Assembly: GCF_017114985.1 (NCBI RefSeq)
Contig: NZ_JABXKP010000080.1
Span: 1 to 64,000 of the forward strand
DNA length: 64,000 nucleotides
Direction: 5' to 3'
From: Nostoc sp. JL33
GTDB taxonomy: Bacteria > Cyanobacteriota > Cyanobacteriia > Cyanobacteriales > Nostocaceae
This document shows, piece after piece, positions 37,982-48,132 of the stretch (position 1 is its first letter; every line of letters begins with the position of its first letter). The notes beneath the pieces were generated by a model. The model was given only the letters and a program-made list of their open reading frames with translations, did not search any database and had not been told where the DNA came from. The translations under genes were made by a program, and so were the position numbers.

Positions 37982-38311
37982 ATGCAAACATATTATTACG
38001 TTTTGGCCAGTCAACGCTTTCTTCTCGAAGAAGAACCGACACACGAAGTTCTCAAAGAGCGCACTCGTCACTACCACGAACAAGAAAAAGAAATAGATTT
38101 TTGGTTGGTTCAGCAACCAGCTTTCTTGGAAACACCGCAGTTTACAGAGTTAAAAGCGAAGTGTCCTCAACCAGCAGTAGCAATTATTTCTACTAATCCC
38201 CAATTTATTACTTGGTTAAAACTGCGTTTAGAGTACGTCAGTACTGGTGAATTCCAGGCTCCTTCTGAGACAATACCGGATGCTTTGGCATCGCTTGCTA
38301 CTGTTTCCTAA
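37982..38311 (+). CDS. ycf54: Ycf54 protein (chlorophyll cyclase subunit)
   Basis: 109 residues: TYYYVLASQRFLLEEEP at the start, RTRHYHEQEKEIDFWLVQQPAF near 32, CPQPAVAIISTNPQFITWLKLRLEYV near 63. This is Ycf54, required for stability and activity of the Mg-protoporphyrin IX monomethyl ester cyclase in chlorophyll synthesis. ATG 37982 lies six bases after AAAGG; ATG 37976 is also possible. The C-terminus is slightly longer than usual. Confidence 0.92.
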   Translation: MQTYYYVLASQRFLLEEEPTHEVLKERTRHYHEQEKEIDFWLVQQPAFLETPQFTELKAKCPQPAVAIISTNPQFITWLKLRLEYVSTGEFQAPSETIPDALASLATVS

Positions 38312-38620
38312 TCTGGGCATTGGGGAGCCAGGCGGTAAGAGCGGGTTTCCCACGCCAGCCCGCACAACGGGGGGAAAATACGCAAGCGGCTGGCTCGACT
38401 TGAGACGACTGGCGTCATTGGGCATGGGTTATTCTCCTTGTCTCCCTTGTCCCCTTGTCTCCCTATTCCCCACTCCCCACTCCCCATTCCCTAATTTTAT
38501 TTTTGAGGAACAAAATATATTTTTTGACACTCCTTTAATCCGCATACTTAAGTAGCTAGGTTTTCACCTTTTTTCTTATAAAATCTTCTAAGACACCTTG
38601 ATTTACATAATCTAACTTTT
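38312..38620. other. Intergenic repeats
   Basis: Holds a GC-rich dispersed repeat (38328-38402, containing GGGGAAAATACGCAAGCGGC) that recurs in altered form at 51805-51882. A CCCCACT heptamer run lies near 38466-38493. No gene. Confidence 0.55.
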
Positions 38621-39322
38621 GTGCATAGATTTCAGACTTTACTAAGTGTTTTCGGATTAGCGATTGCAGGGTTGATTGGTGGCATGAGTTCTGTCTTTGC
38701 CCAACAAGCCATTCCCCTTTGTCAACCACCAAATACAGGTGAGTATCTTTTATTAGTAGTCAGTCCCACAGCAAATAATCAAAAGCAGTTGCGTAGTGCC
38801 TTACCGTCTGAACTTAAGACCATCACCTGCAAATATCTCAACGAAACTGTGACGCGGGTAGGGGGCTTTAACAAAATTGACGATGCCAATCGTTGGGCCA
38901 GATATGTCAGCAATATTGTTGGACTGTCTGCCATAATTACAACTCGACCAACAACGGCAGATGTGCAGCCACAGCCCAGACCAAGAACGGCAAATGTGCA
39001 GCCACAGCCACAGCCACAGCCACAGCCACAGCCACAGTCACCTCAGCAGACAGCTAACTATAATCCTCAAGCCTTAGGAGAGGGTTATGCAGTCCTGGTA
39101 GATTATTACAACCGTCCTGAACTAGTAAATAGTGTGCAGCAACTAATGGGAGGTAACGTAGGTTTTGTTTCTTATGGACAACGCCCTTACTTGTTGGCAG
39201 TTTATACCACTAACCAAAGTGAAGCATACAACACATTGCAAAAGCTGAACGATCGCGGTCTTGTTGCCAGCATAGTAGATAGTCGTAAGGTGATTCTGCT
39301 GCGCTCAACTGTGCGCTTGTAG
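38621..39322 (+). CDS. Secreted SPOR-like protein
   Basis: 233 residues. The signal peptide MHRFQTLLSVFGLAIAGLIGG ends near VFAQQ. Two similar alpha/beta halves (residues 40-108 and 150-230) show the pattern Y-LLVV...ANRWARYV...G and YAVLVDYY...VGFVSYGQRPYLLAVY, resembling SPOR-type sugar-binding repeats. They are joined by a PQPQPQ linker encoded by a CAGCCA repeat. GTG 38621 is the start. Probably periplasmic; the SPOR relation is tentative. Confidence 0.75.
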   Translation: MHRFQTLLSVFGLAIAGLIGGMSSVFAQQAIPLCQPPNTGEYLLLVVSPTANNQKQLRSALPSELKTITCKYLNETVTRVGGFNKIDDANRWARYVSNIVGLSAIITTRPTTADVQPQPRPRTANVQPQPQPQPQPQPQSPQQTANYNPQALGEGYAVLVDYYNRPELVNSVQQLMGGNVGFVSYGQRPYLLAVYTTNQSEAYNTLQKLNDRGLVASIVDSRKVILLRSTVRL

Positions 39323-39559
39323 TGATATAAAGTTTTCTGAAATACTGATGCGATCTACCTGGGTGGTAATTTGTCAACTGACCGAATTTTAGATTTTAAA
39401 TTTGGGATTGAAAATTCAAAAGGTTTAAAGCGAATGTATTTATTTGTGGAACAAATCCTTCCATCCTCAGAGCAAGTAAATTTATTCATGGGGTAAATCT
39501 AAAATCCAAAATTGGTTGACAAATTACTAGCCGCTCAAAGAAAAATTCATTGCTCTAGC

Positions 39560-40015
39560 TTAATAAGCAGACCTAGCTAACCAATAGATAGTTATACCCA
39601 AAGCTGACCCAGCGATTACCTGAACTGGTGTATGTCCAAGTAATTCCTTCAAACGGTCTTGGCTAAAGTCTGGTTTTTCATCAAATAATTCATCAATCAT
39701 TTGATTAAGGATACGAGCTTGCTTACCAGCCGCTTGGCGAACTCCGGCTGCATCATACATGACGATGATCGCAAAAATCATCGCAACGGCAAAATCAGGA
39801 GATCCCCAACCCAGTTCTTGCCCTACACCAGCCGCTAGAGCCGTAACTAGAGCCGAATGGGCACTGGGCATACCTCCGGTTGTCACCAAAACACGCACAT
39901 TCAGTTTGCGATTTTTGATGATCTCGATTACGAGTTTTAGTGCTTGAGCAATTAAACAAGCTAGCAGAGCAACCAGCAGCACCCGGTTGTCTAAAATGTT
40001 GCCTATGTCCTGCAT
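39560..40015 (-). CDS. Divergent PAP2 family (DUF212) membrane protein
   Basis: 151 residues with helices near 10-28, 57-75 and 128-145. The family motif GGMPSAHSALVTALAAGVGQ near residue 48 carries the Ser-His pair, and MYDAAGVRQAAGKQARILNQ lies near 86. These are membrane phosphatase-like proteins with unknown substrate. Start at ATG 40015. On the same strand as crtE and folD upstream. Confidence 0.92.
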   Translation of the reverse strand: MQDIGNILDNRVLLVALLACLIAQALKLVIEIIKNRKLNVRVLVTTGGMPSAHSALVTALAAGVGQELGWGSPDFAVAMIFAIIVMYDAAGVRQAAGKQARILNQMIDELFDEKPDFSQDRLKELLGHTPVQVIAGSALGITIYWLARSAY

Positions 40016-40316
40016 GGTATTTTGGTTAGGTTAATAGATATTAGCAGCAGTTGTTGGTTGAGGAAACATTTAGATTTAACCCAAAATCCAAAATTAACCT
40101 AGTACATCACGATGGAAACAGACCAATTATTCAAAATAGCCTAAAAGCTTATCAAACAAGCTTTTAGAATTTTAAATTTTGAATTCCGTTGGGCGGTAGT
40201 ACTACAGCATAGTGTAAATAAACCACCCATTCCAAATCAATGAAACCCTTGCGGTATAATAATTACATAGCTTGCTTCTCGCCAAAGGCGAGTATTCCGA
40301 ATTCCGCAAAGCTGTA
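40016..40316. other. Intergenic, no gene seen
   Basis: 301 bases between crtE and the PAP2-like gene. Contains a short stem AAAGCTT..AAGCTTTT near 40144-40166 and the phrase GTACTACAGCA, a dispersed word. No gene. Confidence 0.4.
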
Positions 40317-41249
40317 CTAGTTATTGCGGCTGATAATAAAATGAGCGATCGCTTGGAGTGGTTTGGCTCTCTCCCCAAATGGTTCTAATTCCACACAAGC
40401 TGCTTTTACTAGCTCTTGGGCTTTTGAGCGCGATTCCTCAAGCCCCCAAAGGCTGGGATAGGTCACTTTCTGGGCTTTTTGGTCTTTACCAGCTGTTTTG
40501 CCTAATTGCTCTTGAGTAGCAGTGATATCCAGAATATCATCTATTATTTGGAATGCTAGCCCAATATTTTGAGCATAACGGGTCAGTCGCTGCACATCTT
40601 CAAGTGATGCCCCAGTTATGATCCCGCCACAAACTACGCAAGCTTCCAAAAGAGCAGCTGTTTTGTGTTTATGAATGAAATTTAGCGTTTCTAGGGAAAT
40701 ATCTGATTTACCTTCCGACTCTAAATCGACAACTTGACCGCCGACCAAACCAGCTGCCCCCAGCGCCCGACCAAGACGGGCAATTACCTGCAAGACTAGC
40801 TCTCTGTTGACGCTTTGGGGGGTTTCAATGGCAACAAACTCAAAAGCCAGAGCCAACAAGCCATCCCCAGCCAAAATCGCCACATCTTCGCCATAGACTT
40901 TATGATTTGTCAACTTACCACGACGGTAATCGTCATTATCCATCGCTGGGAGGTCGTCATGAATCAACGACATTGTGTGGATCATCTCCACAGCACAAGC
41001 CGTTGGCATGGCCATTTCGATAGTTCCACCCATCATTTCACAGGTAGCAAGGCAAAGAATGGGACGTACACGCTTGCCTCCAGCTAATAACGAGTAGCGC
41101 ATCGCCTCATAAATCTTTTCTGGATAAATGATTGGGATAGCCTGATCCAAAGCAGTATCACAAAGCTTTTGTCGCTCTTTTAGATAGGCTGCTAAGTTAA
41201 ATGTGGCTTCCTCTGGTGGTGTCTTTTGAACGTTATCAGTTGCTACCAT
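40317..41249 (-). CDS. crtE: Geranylgeranyl/farnesyl diphosphate synthase
   Basis: Chain-elongating isoprenyl diphosphate synthase supplying carotenoid, phytol and quinone pathways. 310 residues with the first Asp-rich motif in [17 protein letters not shown] near residue 95, the second in [12 protein letters not shown] near 234, and GGKRVRP near 57. FARM spacing around MSLIHDD fits a short-chain synthase. Start at ATG 41249. Downstream of folD on the same strand. Confidence 0.95.
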   Translation of the reverse strand: MVATDNVQKTPPEEATFNLAAYLKERQKLCDTALDQAIPIIYPEKIYEAMRYSLLAGGKRVRPILCLATCEMMGGTIEMAMPTACAVEMIHTMSLIHDDLPAMDNDDYRRGKLTNHKVYGEDVAILAGDGLLALAFEFVAIETPQSVNRELVLQVIARLGRALGAAGLVGGQVVDLESEGKSDISLETLNFIHKHKTAALLEACVVCGGIITGASLEDVQRLTRYAQNIGLAFQIIDDILDITATQEQLGKTAGKDQKAQKVTYPSLWGLEESRSKAQELVKAACVELEPFGERAKPLQAIAHFIISRNN

Positions 41250-41387
41250 TCTTAAATTCCTGACATTTGGGGATTTTTGTCTTATACGTCACAATTTTAA
41301 GGTGCTGTGGGGCTGAAAAAATGAATAGTTAGGAATTAGGAGTTAGGAATTAGCAATAATAATTCTTAACTTTTAACTGATCACTCC

Positions 41388-42287
41388 TCACTCTCTTTCC
41401 TCTCTTGCCGCCCTAGAATAGCTGGCAAATGTATTTTGCAACAATATGGCGACAGTCATCGGGCCAACACCACCAGGAACGGGGGTAATAAATCCTGCTA
41501 CATCGGCGGTTGATTCAAAGTGGACATCGCCAATTAAGCGACTTTTGCCACTAGCATCGGTGACGCGATTCATCCCTACATCTACCACAACAGCGCCCGG
41601 TTTCACCATATCAGCAGTGATCAGTCCGGGACGACCTACTGCTGCAATTAGAATATCAGCATTTTGGGTGATGGTTTTGAGATTATCCGATCGCGAGTGA
41701 GCGATCGTAACTGTGGCATCAGCTTCTAGTAGCATCAGCGCCATAGGTTTACCCACCAAAATACTGCGTCCCACGACTACTGCCTGTTTTCCCTGCAAAG
41801 GAATCTCATATTCTTGTAACAGTCGCATCACACCAGCCGGCGTGCAGCTGCGTAAACCTGTTTCTCCCCGTACTAATCGCCCCAAGTTAACTGGGTGGAG
41901 TCCATCAGCATCTTTATCAGGATCAATTTGATGTAGCAGAGTCACAGCATCCAAGTGGTTAGGTAAGGGCAACTGCACAAGAATGCCATCCACCCGTTCA
42001 TCCTGGTTGAGTGCAGCTATCACCTCTTCTAACTCCCCAAGGGTAGTTTGGGCGGGAAAATGCTTACCAAAAGAGGCGATACCAACTTTAGCGCAGGCTT
42101 TTTCTTTATTACGTACATAAGCGGCTGATGCTGGATTATCGCCAACCATCAGCACCGCTAAACCAGGGGGCCGTCCAATTTTTGGTTGTAATTGTGTAAT
42201 GGCAACAGAAAGTTCTTGCTGAATTTTTGCAGCTATTGCTTTACCATCAAGGAGTTTGGCAGTTTTTGTTTCCATGAGAATTCCCAT
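41388..42287 (-). CDS. folD: Bifunctional methylenetetrahydrofolate dehydrogenase/cyclohydrolase
   Basis: One-carbon metabolism enzyme converting 5,10-methylene-THF to 10-formyl-THF. 299 residues. Motifs are [16 protein letters not shown] with its catalytic lysine (near 60), [14 protein letters not shown] (near 103), [17 protein letters not shown] (near 173) and [19 protein letters not shown] (near 270). AAAGG lies six bases before ATG 42287; a second ATG four codons on is possible. Confidence 0.96.
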   Translation of the reverse strand: MGILMETKTAKLLDGKAIAAKIQQELSVAITQLQPKIGRPPGLAVLMVGDNPASAAYVRNKEKACAKVGIASFGKHFPAQTTLGELEEVIAALNQDERVDGILVQLPLPNHLDAVTLLHQIDPDKDADGLHPVNLGRLVRGETGLRSCTPAGVMRLLQEYEIPLQGKQAVVVGRSILVGKPMALMLLEADATVTIAHSRSDNLKTITQNADILIAAVGRPGLITADMVKPGAVVVDVGMNRVTDASGKSRLIGDVHFESTADVAGFITPVPGGVGPMTVAILLQNTFASYSRAAREERE

Positions 42288-42777
42288 ATTCGCCTTTTTT
42301 CAAAACTCAGCCGCTTCTGGTCTAGGCACAGTCAAACAATTTTGGATTTTAGATTTACGATAGCGTAGCGTTAGCGAGTCCGCGTTCGCGCAGCGTCTCG
42401 TAGAGAGCGTCTTTTGGATTGGAAGAAACCACAAGGGTGCGGGGCTTAGGGATTGAAGAAAAGATGATTTTAGATTTATTGGGCCTAGAAGGGGGGCTTG
42501 TACCGAAAAACCAATTCCATTATTCCATTAATCCAAAATCTAAAATTGGCACAGTCAACGTCCAAAATCCTGAGTGAAAATATTGATTATTGACTCTTGA
42601 CTTTTAACAATTATTGTGTTCCTGTTTGATGTTGTAGCGTTTTTCTCACGGTAAATCCATAATGTTTATTTTCTCAGATCAAGGATGTTATCTAAAGAAT
42701 ATAAAGATTATGGATGAAATCGGAACATTTTTTGCTCAGTTGAGAGTGTGTTTCTGCAACCGAAGAAAACATTATAA
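42288..42777. other. Intergenic with small-repeat cluster
   Basis: 490 bases. 42358-42413 is a compound dispersed repeat (AGCGTAGCGTTAGCGAGTCC, then GCGTTCGCGCAGCGTCTCGT). AAAATCTAAAAT words are scattered here. No gene. Confidence 0.55.
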
Positions 42778-43266
42778 ATGGGAACTGACCTAATGAAACT
42801 GGCGACAACGCAAACAATGACGCAAAAATTTGCTCAATCGGTGGCTTTCATGGAACAAGCGAGAAATTTGTCCCTTTTGTTTTTCTACGGACACAGCATT
42901 GTTCGCTACCGCCTGGGGTTGATTTTTTTATTGGTGGTGGGGCTTTGTAGTTGTGGTAGTTTGCCTTCGTCTGGCTTGAATGGGGTTAACTTGAAAATTG
43001 GCACCAATGTCACCCCAATTCGAGAAATTAAACCAAAACAAGACAATCAGGCTATAGTTTACATCCAAGGTCAGGTAGAAAAGCAAGCTCCTCTAATGAA
43101 GGAGTGGGCTTATCAAATTAATGACTCGACTGGCAAAATTTGGGTTGTCACCCATCAAAAGAATCTGGCCGAGGGAGCGCAAGTAGTGATTAAGGGTAAA
43201 GTTCGCTACCGAAGTATCCCCTTAGCGGGGAAAGAATTGGGAGAAGTTTATCTAGAAGAAGAGTAA
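42778..43266 (+). CDS. Predicted membrane-anchored OB-fold-like protein
   Basis: 162 residues. A hydrophilic N-terminus (1-40) is followed by a hydrophobic segment RLGLIFLLVVGLCSCGSLPS (about 44-64) that could be a lipobox (LCSC) if translation starts at an inner Met. The C-terminal domain (about 85-160) has AIVYIQGQVEKQAPLM...AYQINDSTGKIWVVT...GAQVVIKGKV, an OB-fold-like strand pattern. The ORF ends 13 bases before the Nudix gene, suggesting one transcript. Confidence 0.75.
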   Translation: MGTDLMKLATTQTMTQKFAQSVAFMEQARNLSLLFFYGHSIVRYRLGLIFLLVVGLCSCGSLPSSGLNGVNLKIGTNVTPIREIKPKQDNQAIVYIQGQVEKQAPLMKEWAYQINDSTGKIWVVTHQKNLAEGAQVVIKGKVRYRSIPLAGKELGEVYLEEE

Positions 43267-43279
43267 TCAGCAATTAAAA

Positions 43280-43717
43280 ATGAACAATCAACCGGTGCAT
43301 GTAGCGATCGCAATTCTCTACCAAAAAAACAAGTTTCTCATGCAACTGCGCGACAACATCCCCGGTATTCTCTACCCTGGTTACTGGGCGCTATTTGGCG
43401 GTCATATCGAACTTGGTGAAACGCCAGAGGTAGCAGTGAAGCGAGAAATTTTAGAAGAAATCGGGTATATCCTACCACCTTTTATTAAATTTGGCTATTA
43501 TCCCGACGAAAGAGTTGTTCGTCATGTCTTTCATGCACCACTTTTGATGGAATTAAATCAACTGGTTTTGAATGAAGGCTGGGATATGGGGTTATTGACC
43601 CCAGAAGATATTCGCCAAGGTAACTGTTATTCGCAAAAGGCTGGCGAAGTGCGACCTTTGGGAAGTGTGCATCAGCGAATTATGTTGGATTTTTTCGAGA
43701 CAAATCAACAAGCCTAA
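43280..43717 (+). CDS. Nudix hydrolase
   Basis: 145 residues. The Nudix box GGHIELGETPEVAVKREILEEIGY (near 40-63) has all catalytic acids. Substrate is unknown: a nucleoside diphosphate linked to X, as for the family. The position 13 bases after the OB-fold-like gene points to co-transcription. Confidence 0.93.
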   Translation: MNNQPVHVAIAILYQKNKFLMQLRDNIPGILYPGYWALFGGHIELGETPEVAVKREILEEIGYILPPFIKFGYYPDERVVRHVFHAPLLMELNQLVLNEGWDMGLLTPEDIRQGNCYSQKAGEVRPLGSVHQRIMLDFFETNQQA

Positions 43718-43811
43718 TCAAAGAGAATCACTATTTGCTAAACGGCTATTAGTTGCCCAGTTTGAAGTAGTGTGGAAAATATAGATATGGCAATGGATAT
43801 GAGAACCAACT

Positions 43812-44093
43812 ATGACTGAAGCAAAATCTAATCGTACAGTATGCCGGGGGAGAATCTTTCCACAAATTCAGTGGACTCAAGAACAGAAAGCCCAATGGAA
43901 AGCTGAACGCGAAGCATTTAAAGAGCGCTGCCAACCAATTTTTGCTCAGGTACAACAGTCGTTAATTAAAACTCACTATAACTGGTACATGGCAGTTGAG
44001 CCAGAAAGTGGAGAATATTTTATTAATCAGGATGCATTAGGAGTTGCACACAAAGCACATAAAAAATACCCAAATCCCAAATGCCACCATTAG
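43812..44093 (+). CDS. Conserved small hypothetical protein
   Basis: 93 residues, basic and helical: WTQEQKAQWKAEREAFKERCQPIF near residue 20, then HYNWYMAVEPESGEYFINQDALG near 55, with a His/Lys-rich end. No signal or membrane segment. The last part resembles proteins of about 90 residues common in cyanobacteria, but I cannot name a function. Confidence 0.65.
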   Translation: MTEAKSNRTVCRGRIFPQIQWTQEQKAQWKAEREAFKERCQPIFAQVQQSLIKTHYNWYMAVEPESGEYFINQDALGVAHKAHKKYPNPKCHH

Positions 44094-44152
44094 GATTATT
44101 GCCCAGTTCCCAGAAGCCAGAATAAAGTTATAACTCTTGTGGAGTCACCCTA

Positions 44153-45256
44153 ATGCAATCAGCAAACAAACTACCGCGATGGTTAACTATAGGATTGGCA
44201 TTTCCCATTGCCATTCTCAACGGTTGGCTATTGCTCCAAGTTGTACAGTATTTTCAACCCTTGGTGAGCATTATTGCCGCCGCCATCTTACTGGCTTTTG
44301 TCTTGAACTATCCAATCCAGTTTCTCCAGGAACAAAGGGTAAAACGCAACCTAGCGATCGCAGGAGTATTGCTTTTGACTGTGGTGGTTTTAGGAGCTTT
44401 AGGCATCACCTTGGTTCCCCTGATTATCCAACAGCTCGTAGAGCTAGCTAATATTTTGCCCAGTTGGATTGATTCTGGTACTGTGCAGCTGCAAGCTTTC
44501 CAGGATTGGGCGTTAAGTCAACAACAGCTTCCGATTAATTTAAGTGGTTTATTTACCCAAGTTCTGGAACGATTATCTAACCAACTTCAGTCTTTCACTG
44601 GTAGAATTCTTGGTTTTGCCGTCGATACCATTGGTATTGTCCTCAACGTGCTGTTGGCAGTAGTGCTTACTGTCTATTTAATATTAAACGGCGAACGTCT
44701 TTGGGACGGAATTTTCCAATGGTTTCCCCCTAACATTGGGCTAAAGGTGCGGGAATTACTGCGAGAGGATTTTCACAATTACTTCATCGGCCAAGCAACA
44801 TTGGGAGCCGTGCTAGGGGTGACAATTACACTGGCATTTTTGGCGCTGCAAGTTCCCTTAGCTTTACTTTTTGGCATCGGTATTGGTTTGTTTTCTCTCT
44901 TCCCCTTTGGTACGGGGGTAGGTATCGCCATAGTAAGTTTGTTGGTGGCATTGCAAAACTTTTGGTTAGGAGTTGAAGTTTTAGGTGTAGCTGTTGCGAT
45001 CGACCAAGTTAATTCTAATTTTGTTGCACCTAGAATTCTGGGTAATTTGACTGGACTAAATCCCGTGTGGGTGGTGATTTCTTTGCTGTTGGGGGCAAAG
45101 TTGGGAGGAGTGCTGGGTTTATTAATTGCGATCCCTATTGCCAGTTTTATCAAGGATATAACAGATAGCTGGCGGGCTGGAGAGTTTAAGAAGATAGATG
45201 ATATCGAATCAGAACCTGTTCCGATAATTAGTGAGAGAGCAGGAACTTATAGTTAA
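44153..45256 (+). CDS. AI-2E family transporter
   Basis: 367 residues with about eight helices. Typical are an early pair (residues 12-57), a loop with LPSWIDSGTVQLQAFQDWA, and the C-terminal helices with GIGIGLFSLFPFGTGVGIAIVSLLV and NFVAPRILGNLTGLNPVWVVISLLLGAKLGGVLGLLIAIP. Members export small molecules or ions (AI-2, Na+/H+ exchange). The substrate here is not known. Short cytosolic tail. Confidence 0.92.
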   Translation: MQSANKLPRWLTIGLAFPIAILNGWLLLQVVQYFQPLVSIIAAAILLAFVLNYPIQFLQEQRVKRNLAIAGVLLLTVVVLGALGITLVPLIIQQLVELANILPSWIDSGTVQLQAFQDWALSQQQLPINLSGLFTQVLERLSNQLQSFTGRILGFAVDTIGIVLNVLLAVVLTVYLILNGERLWDGIFQWFPPNIGLKVRELLREDFHNYFIGQATLGAVLGVTITLAFLALQVPLALLFGIGIGLFSLFPFGTGVGIAIVSLLVALQNFWLGVEVLGVAVAIDQVNSNFVAPRILGNLTGLNPVWVVISLLLGAKLGGVLGLLIAIPIASFIKDITDSWRAGEFKKIDDIESEPVPIISERAGTYS

Positions 45257-45328
45257 AGTTCAATAAATATGTAAGCAAAGGAAAATTGACAATTTTGGCT
45301 ATTACTTACTGCTTGTTTTTTTTACAAG

Positions 45329-46184
45329 TTAAGAATTAAGTTGAAGTGGAATTTTAATAATAAACTCAGTCCCTTGGCCAACAACCGATATACATTGCAG
45401 TTGACCACCGTGTTTTTCCACAACAATTTGATAGCAGATAGATAGACCTAATCCAGTTCCTTTACCAACGGGTTTAGTGGTGAAAAATGGATCAAACAAC
45501 TGATTTTGGAAACTCTCTGGAATTCCCGGCCCATTATCGGAAATGCGAATAATTACTTGCTTGTCATCAGTGAGTTCAGTACGAATGCAAATGTTTCCTT
45601 TATTTATTACCCATGACGGATGACTAATAACTAATGACTCTTCTATAGCATCAATAGCATTCGCCAAAATATTCATAAACACCTGATTGAGTAACCTAGC
45701 ATAGCACTCAACTTGAGGAAGATCACCGTATTCCTTAATTATGTTTATGCTTTCACCGATTTTGTGATTTTTGAGACGACTTTGTAAAATTAGCAAAGTA
45801 CTATCAATACCTTCATGGATATCAACTGATTTTCTTTCGGATTCATCGAGGCGGGAAAAATTTCGTAACGAAAGAATGATTTGCTTGATTCGCTTGCTAC
45901 CAACCTCCATAGAGGTGAGAAGTCGGGGGAGATCAACGCTTAAAAAATCCAGTTGAATTTGTGCGATGTCTACGACGGGCTACGCCCATCGCAGTTTGAA
46001 TTTCCGCTGATGGTTCAGGATAATATTGTTGGTACAATCTAATCAGATTGAGTAAATTTTGACTGTATTGGATGGCGTGAACAAGGTTGCCAGCAATAAA
46101 GTTGACCGGGTTATTGATTTCGTGGGCAATACCAGCAACGAGTTGTCCTAAAGCAGCCATTTTTTCACTCTGAATTAATCCCAA
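45329..46184 (-). pseudogene. Sensor histidine kinase fragment, frameshifted by a small repeat
   Basis: The upstream part (46184-45933) holds the H box [12 protein letters not shown]. The downstream part (45910-45329) holds NILANAIDAIEES, DNGPGIP and GTGLGLSICYQIV. Between them a 22-nt repeat (45968-45989) shifts the frame. Removing it gives [20 protein letters not shown] and then LLTSMEVGSKRIKQI, the normal linker. The N-terminal sensor is also missing: an in-frame stop lies just before the TTG at 46184. The kinase is therefore both truncated and broken. Confidence 0.88.
45968..45989. repeat. 22-nt small dispersed repeat inside a HIP1 octamer
   Basis: Context GCGAT - 22 nt (GTCTACGACGGGCTACGCCCAT without break) - CGC. 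Deletion recreates GCGATCGC and repairs the histidine kinase frame. Confidence 0.88.
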
Positions 46185-46340
46185 AATTTACAGTCTAGAT
46201 GTGAGAATATAAAGTACTTCAGCTAATCCAATATTTCAAATTTTTTTTAACCATTCGATAACCTAATTTTTACTTATTGTCATAACAGGATATGGTAAAC
46301 CTTTATCCTGTAATACTTCTTAAAATTGCGATTATTTAGT

Positions 46341-47942
46341 ATGGAATTTCATCACCCATTGAAGCTAAACCGCCGCCAGTTTTTGCTCCGTTCAACTATC
46401 ACAGCAGGCGGAATTATTGCTACAAATCTTGTATCCAAATCACAAGTTTTTGCTCAAGCACCTGCCATTATCACCTCTGATAAAATGCGTCCTGGTATAC
46501 CTTATGGTGTAGCTAGCGGAGATATCTGCAACGATAGCATTGTCATTTGGAGTCGGAGCGATCGCCCTGCCAAAATGATCGTAGAATATTCTACTAACGA
46601 ATCTTTTAAAAATGTGCAGCGAGTTGTGGGGCCTAATGCTTTAAAAAATAGCGACTTTACAGCCCGACTTTATCTGAAGAACCTCCCACCAGACCAAAAA
46701 TTATTTTATCGGGTAATCTTCCAAGATTTAAATTATAAAACCACCTACAGCGCTCCTTTTCAAGGCACTTTCCGAACTCCCTCCAAATCGGGGCGAGATG
46801 TATTCTTTGTTTGGGGTGGAGACACTGCCGGTCAGGGATGGGGGATTAATCCTGATTTCGGTGGGATGAAAATTTACGAAACTATGCGTCAACTTAATCC
46901 CGACTTTTTCATCCATTCTGGCGATAATATTTATGCTGATGGCCCGATTGAATCAAAAGTAACTTTAGACGACGGCACTATTTGGAAAAACATCACCACA
47001 CCAGAAAAATCCAAAGTGGCAGAGACTCTCACAGAATATCGTGGCAACTATATCTACAATTTGCTGGATGAAAACATCAAGCGTTTCAACGCTGAAGTTC
47101 CCATATTGGCACAGTGGGACGACCACGAAACAAGGAACAACTGGTATCCTGGGCAAATTATCCTCAACGATGACCGTTATACAGTTAAGGATGTTAACTT
47201 GCTAGCCGAAAGGTCAAGACAAGCGTTTTTGGAATATCTACCTATTGGATATACAACCGAGAATCCAGACAAAACGAGAATTTATCGCTCCTTTAAGCAT
47301 GGGCCATTACTAGACATTTTCATGCTAGATGAACGCACCTATCGGGGGCCAAACAGTCCCAATAATCAGCCAGTACCAAGTAAAAAAACAGATTTTCTGG
47401 ACGAAACACAAATACAATGGCTGAAAAGGCAATTGTTATCATCAAAAGCAACATGGAAAGTGATTGCTAGTGATATGCCTTTAGGGTTGATAGTTAAAGA
47501 CGGTAGCACGGACTTTGAAGCTTGGGCTAACGGAAATGGCCCAGCTTTAGGAAGAGAATTAGAACTTGCCGATTTATTACGATTTATCAAAAACAAGAAT
47601 ATCCAGAATGTTGTTTGGTTAACTGCTGATGTACATTACGCAGCAGCCCATTATTACGACCCCGCGAAAGCGCAGTTTACCGACTTTAAGCCTTTTTGGG
47701 AGTTTGTCGCCGGGCCTCTTAACTCTGGCACATTTGGGCCAAACGAATTGGAAAATACCTTTGGCCCACAATTAATATTTCAAAGTCTTCCTCCAGGTAC
47801 AAAAGCAAATCGACCCCCAAGTGAAGGTTTGCAATTCTTTGGAGGGGTAAAGATTGATGCTAATACAAAGGTGATGACGGTAACACTGCGTAACTTGGTA
47901 GGGAAAACTCTTTACAGTGTAGATTTGCCGCCAGAAGCATAA
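46341..47942 (+). CDS. phoD: PhoD-type alkaline phosphatase
   Basis: 533 residues, exported by the Tat system: the leader has LNRRQFLLRSTITAGGI (twin Arg near residue 10) and ends near VFAQAP. A fibronectin-like N-terminal domain (GVASGDICNDSIVIWSRSD near 55) precedes the metallophosphatase core. Metal-binding motifs are GGDTA (near 155), HSGDNIYADGP (near 192), AQWDDHETRNNW (near 258) and TADVHYAAAHYYDP (near 431). Releases phosphate from organic esters outside the cytosol. ATG 46341 is chosen over TTG 46326. Confidence 0.92.
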   Translation: MEFHHPLKLNRRQFLLRSTITAGGIIATNLVSKSQVFAQAPAIITSDKMRPGIPYGVASGDICNDSIVIWSRSDRPAKMIVEYSTNESFKNVQRVVGPNALKNSDFTARLYLKNLPPDQKLFYRVIFQDLNYKTTYSAPFQGTFRTPSKSGRDVFFVWGGDTAGQGWGINPDFGGMKIYETMRQLNPDFFIHSGDNIYADGPIESKVTLDDGTIWKNITTPEKSKVAETLTEYRGNYIYNLLDENIKRFNAEVPILAQWDDHETRNNWYPGQIILNDDRYTVKDVNLLAERSRQAFLEYLPIGYTTENPDKTRIYRSFKHGPLLDIFMLDERTYRGPNSPNNQPVPSKKTDFLDETQIQWLKRQLLSSKATWKVIASDMPLGLIVKDGSTDFEAWANGNGPALGRELELADLLRFIKNKNIQNVVWLTADVHYAAAHYYDPAKAQFTDFKPFWEFVAGPLNSGTFGPNELENTFGPQLIFQSLPPGTKANRPPSEGLQFFGGVKIDANTKVMTVTLRNLVGKTLYSVDLPPEA

Positions 47943-48061
47943 ATCTCTAAAAGCACAGCGAAATTTAGCCAGTTAGATAGAGTAATTACGTAATTTTTTA
48001 CTCTGTCTGCTGGTTTTGTTGTTTTTGGTGGGATGTTGAAAGATGAAAAACCTTGTGCGAT

Positions 48062-48082
48062 GCCTGCGGCGGGCTTTGCCTA
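48062..48082. repeat. 21-nt small dispersed repeat inside a HIP1 octamer
   Basis: GCGAT (48057-48061), 21 nt, CGC (48083-48085). Deletion gives GCGATCGC. Lies 50 bases before the HicB gene. Confidence 0.82.
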
Positions 48083-48132
48083 CGCTACTGCTAGGAGCTA
48101 AATTTAGATAGGTACTGGATTTTTTAATTGCT

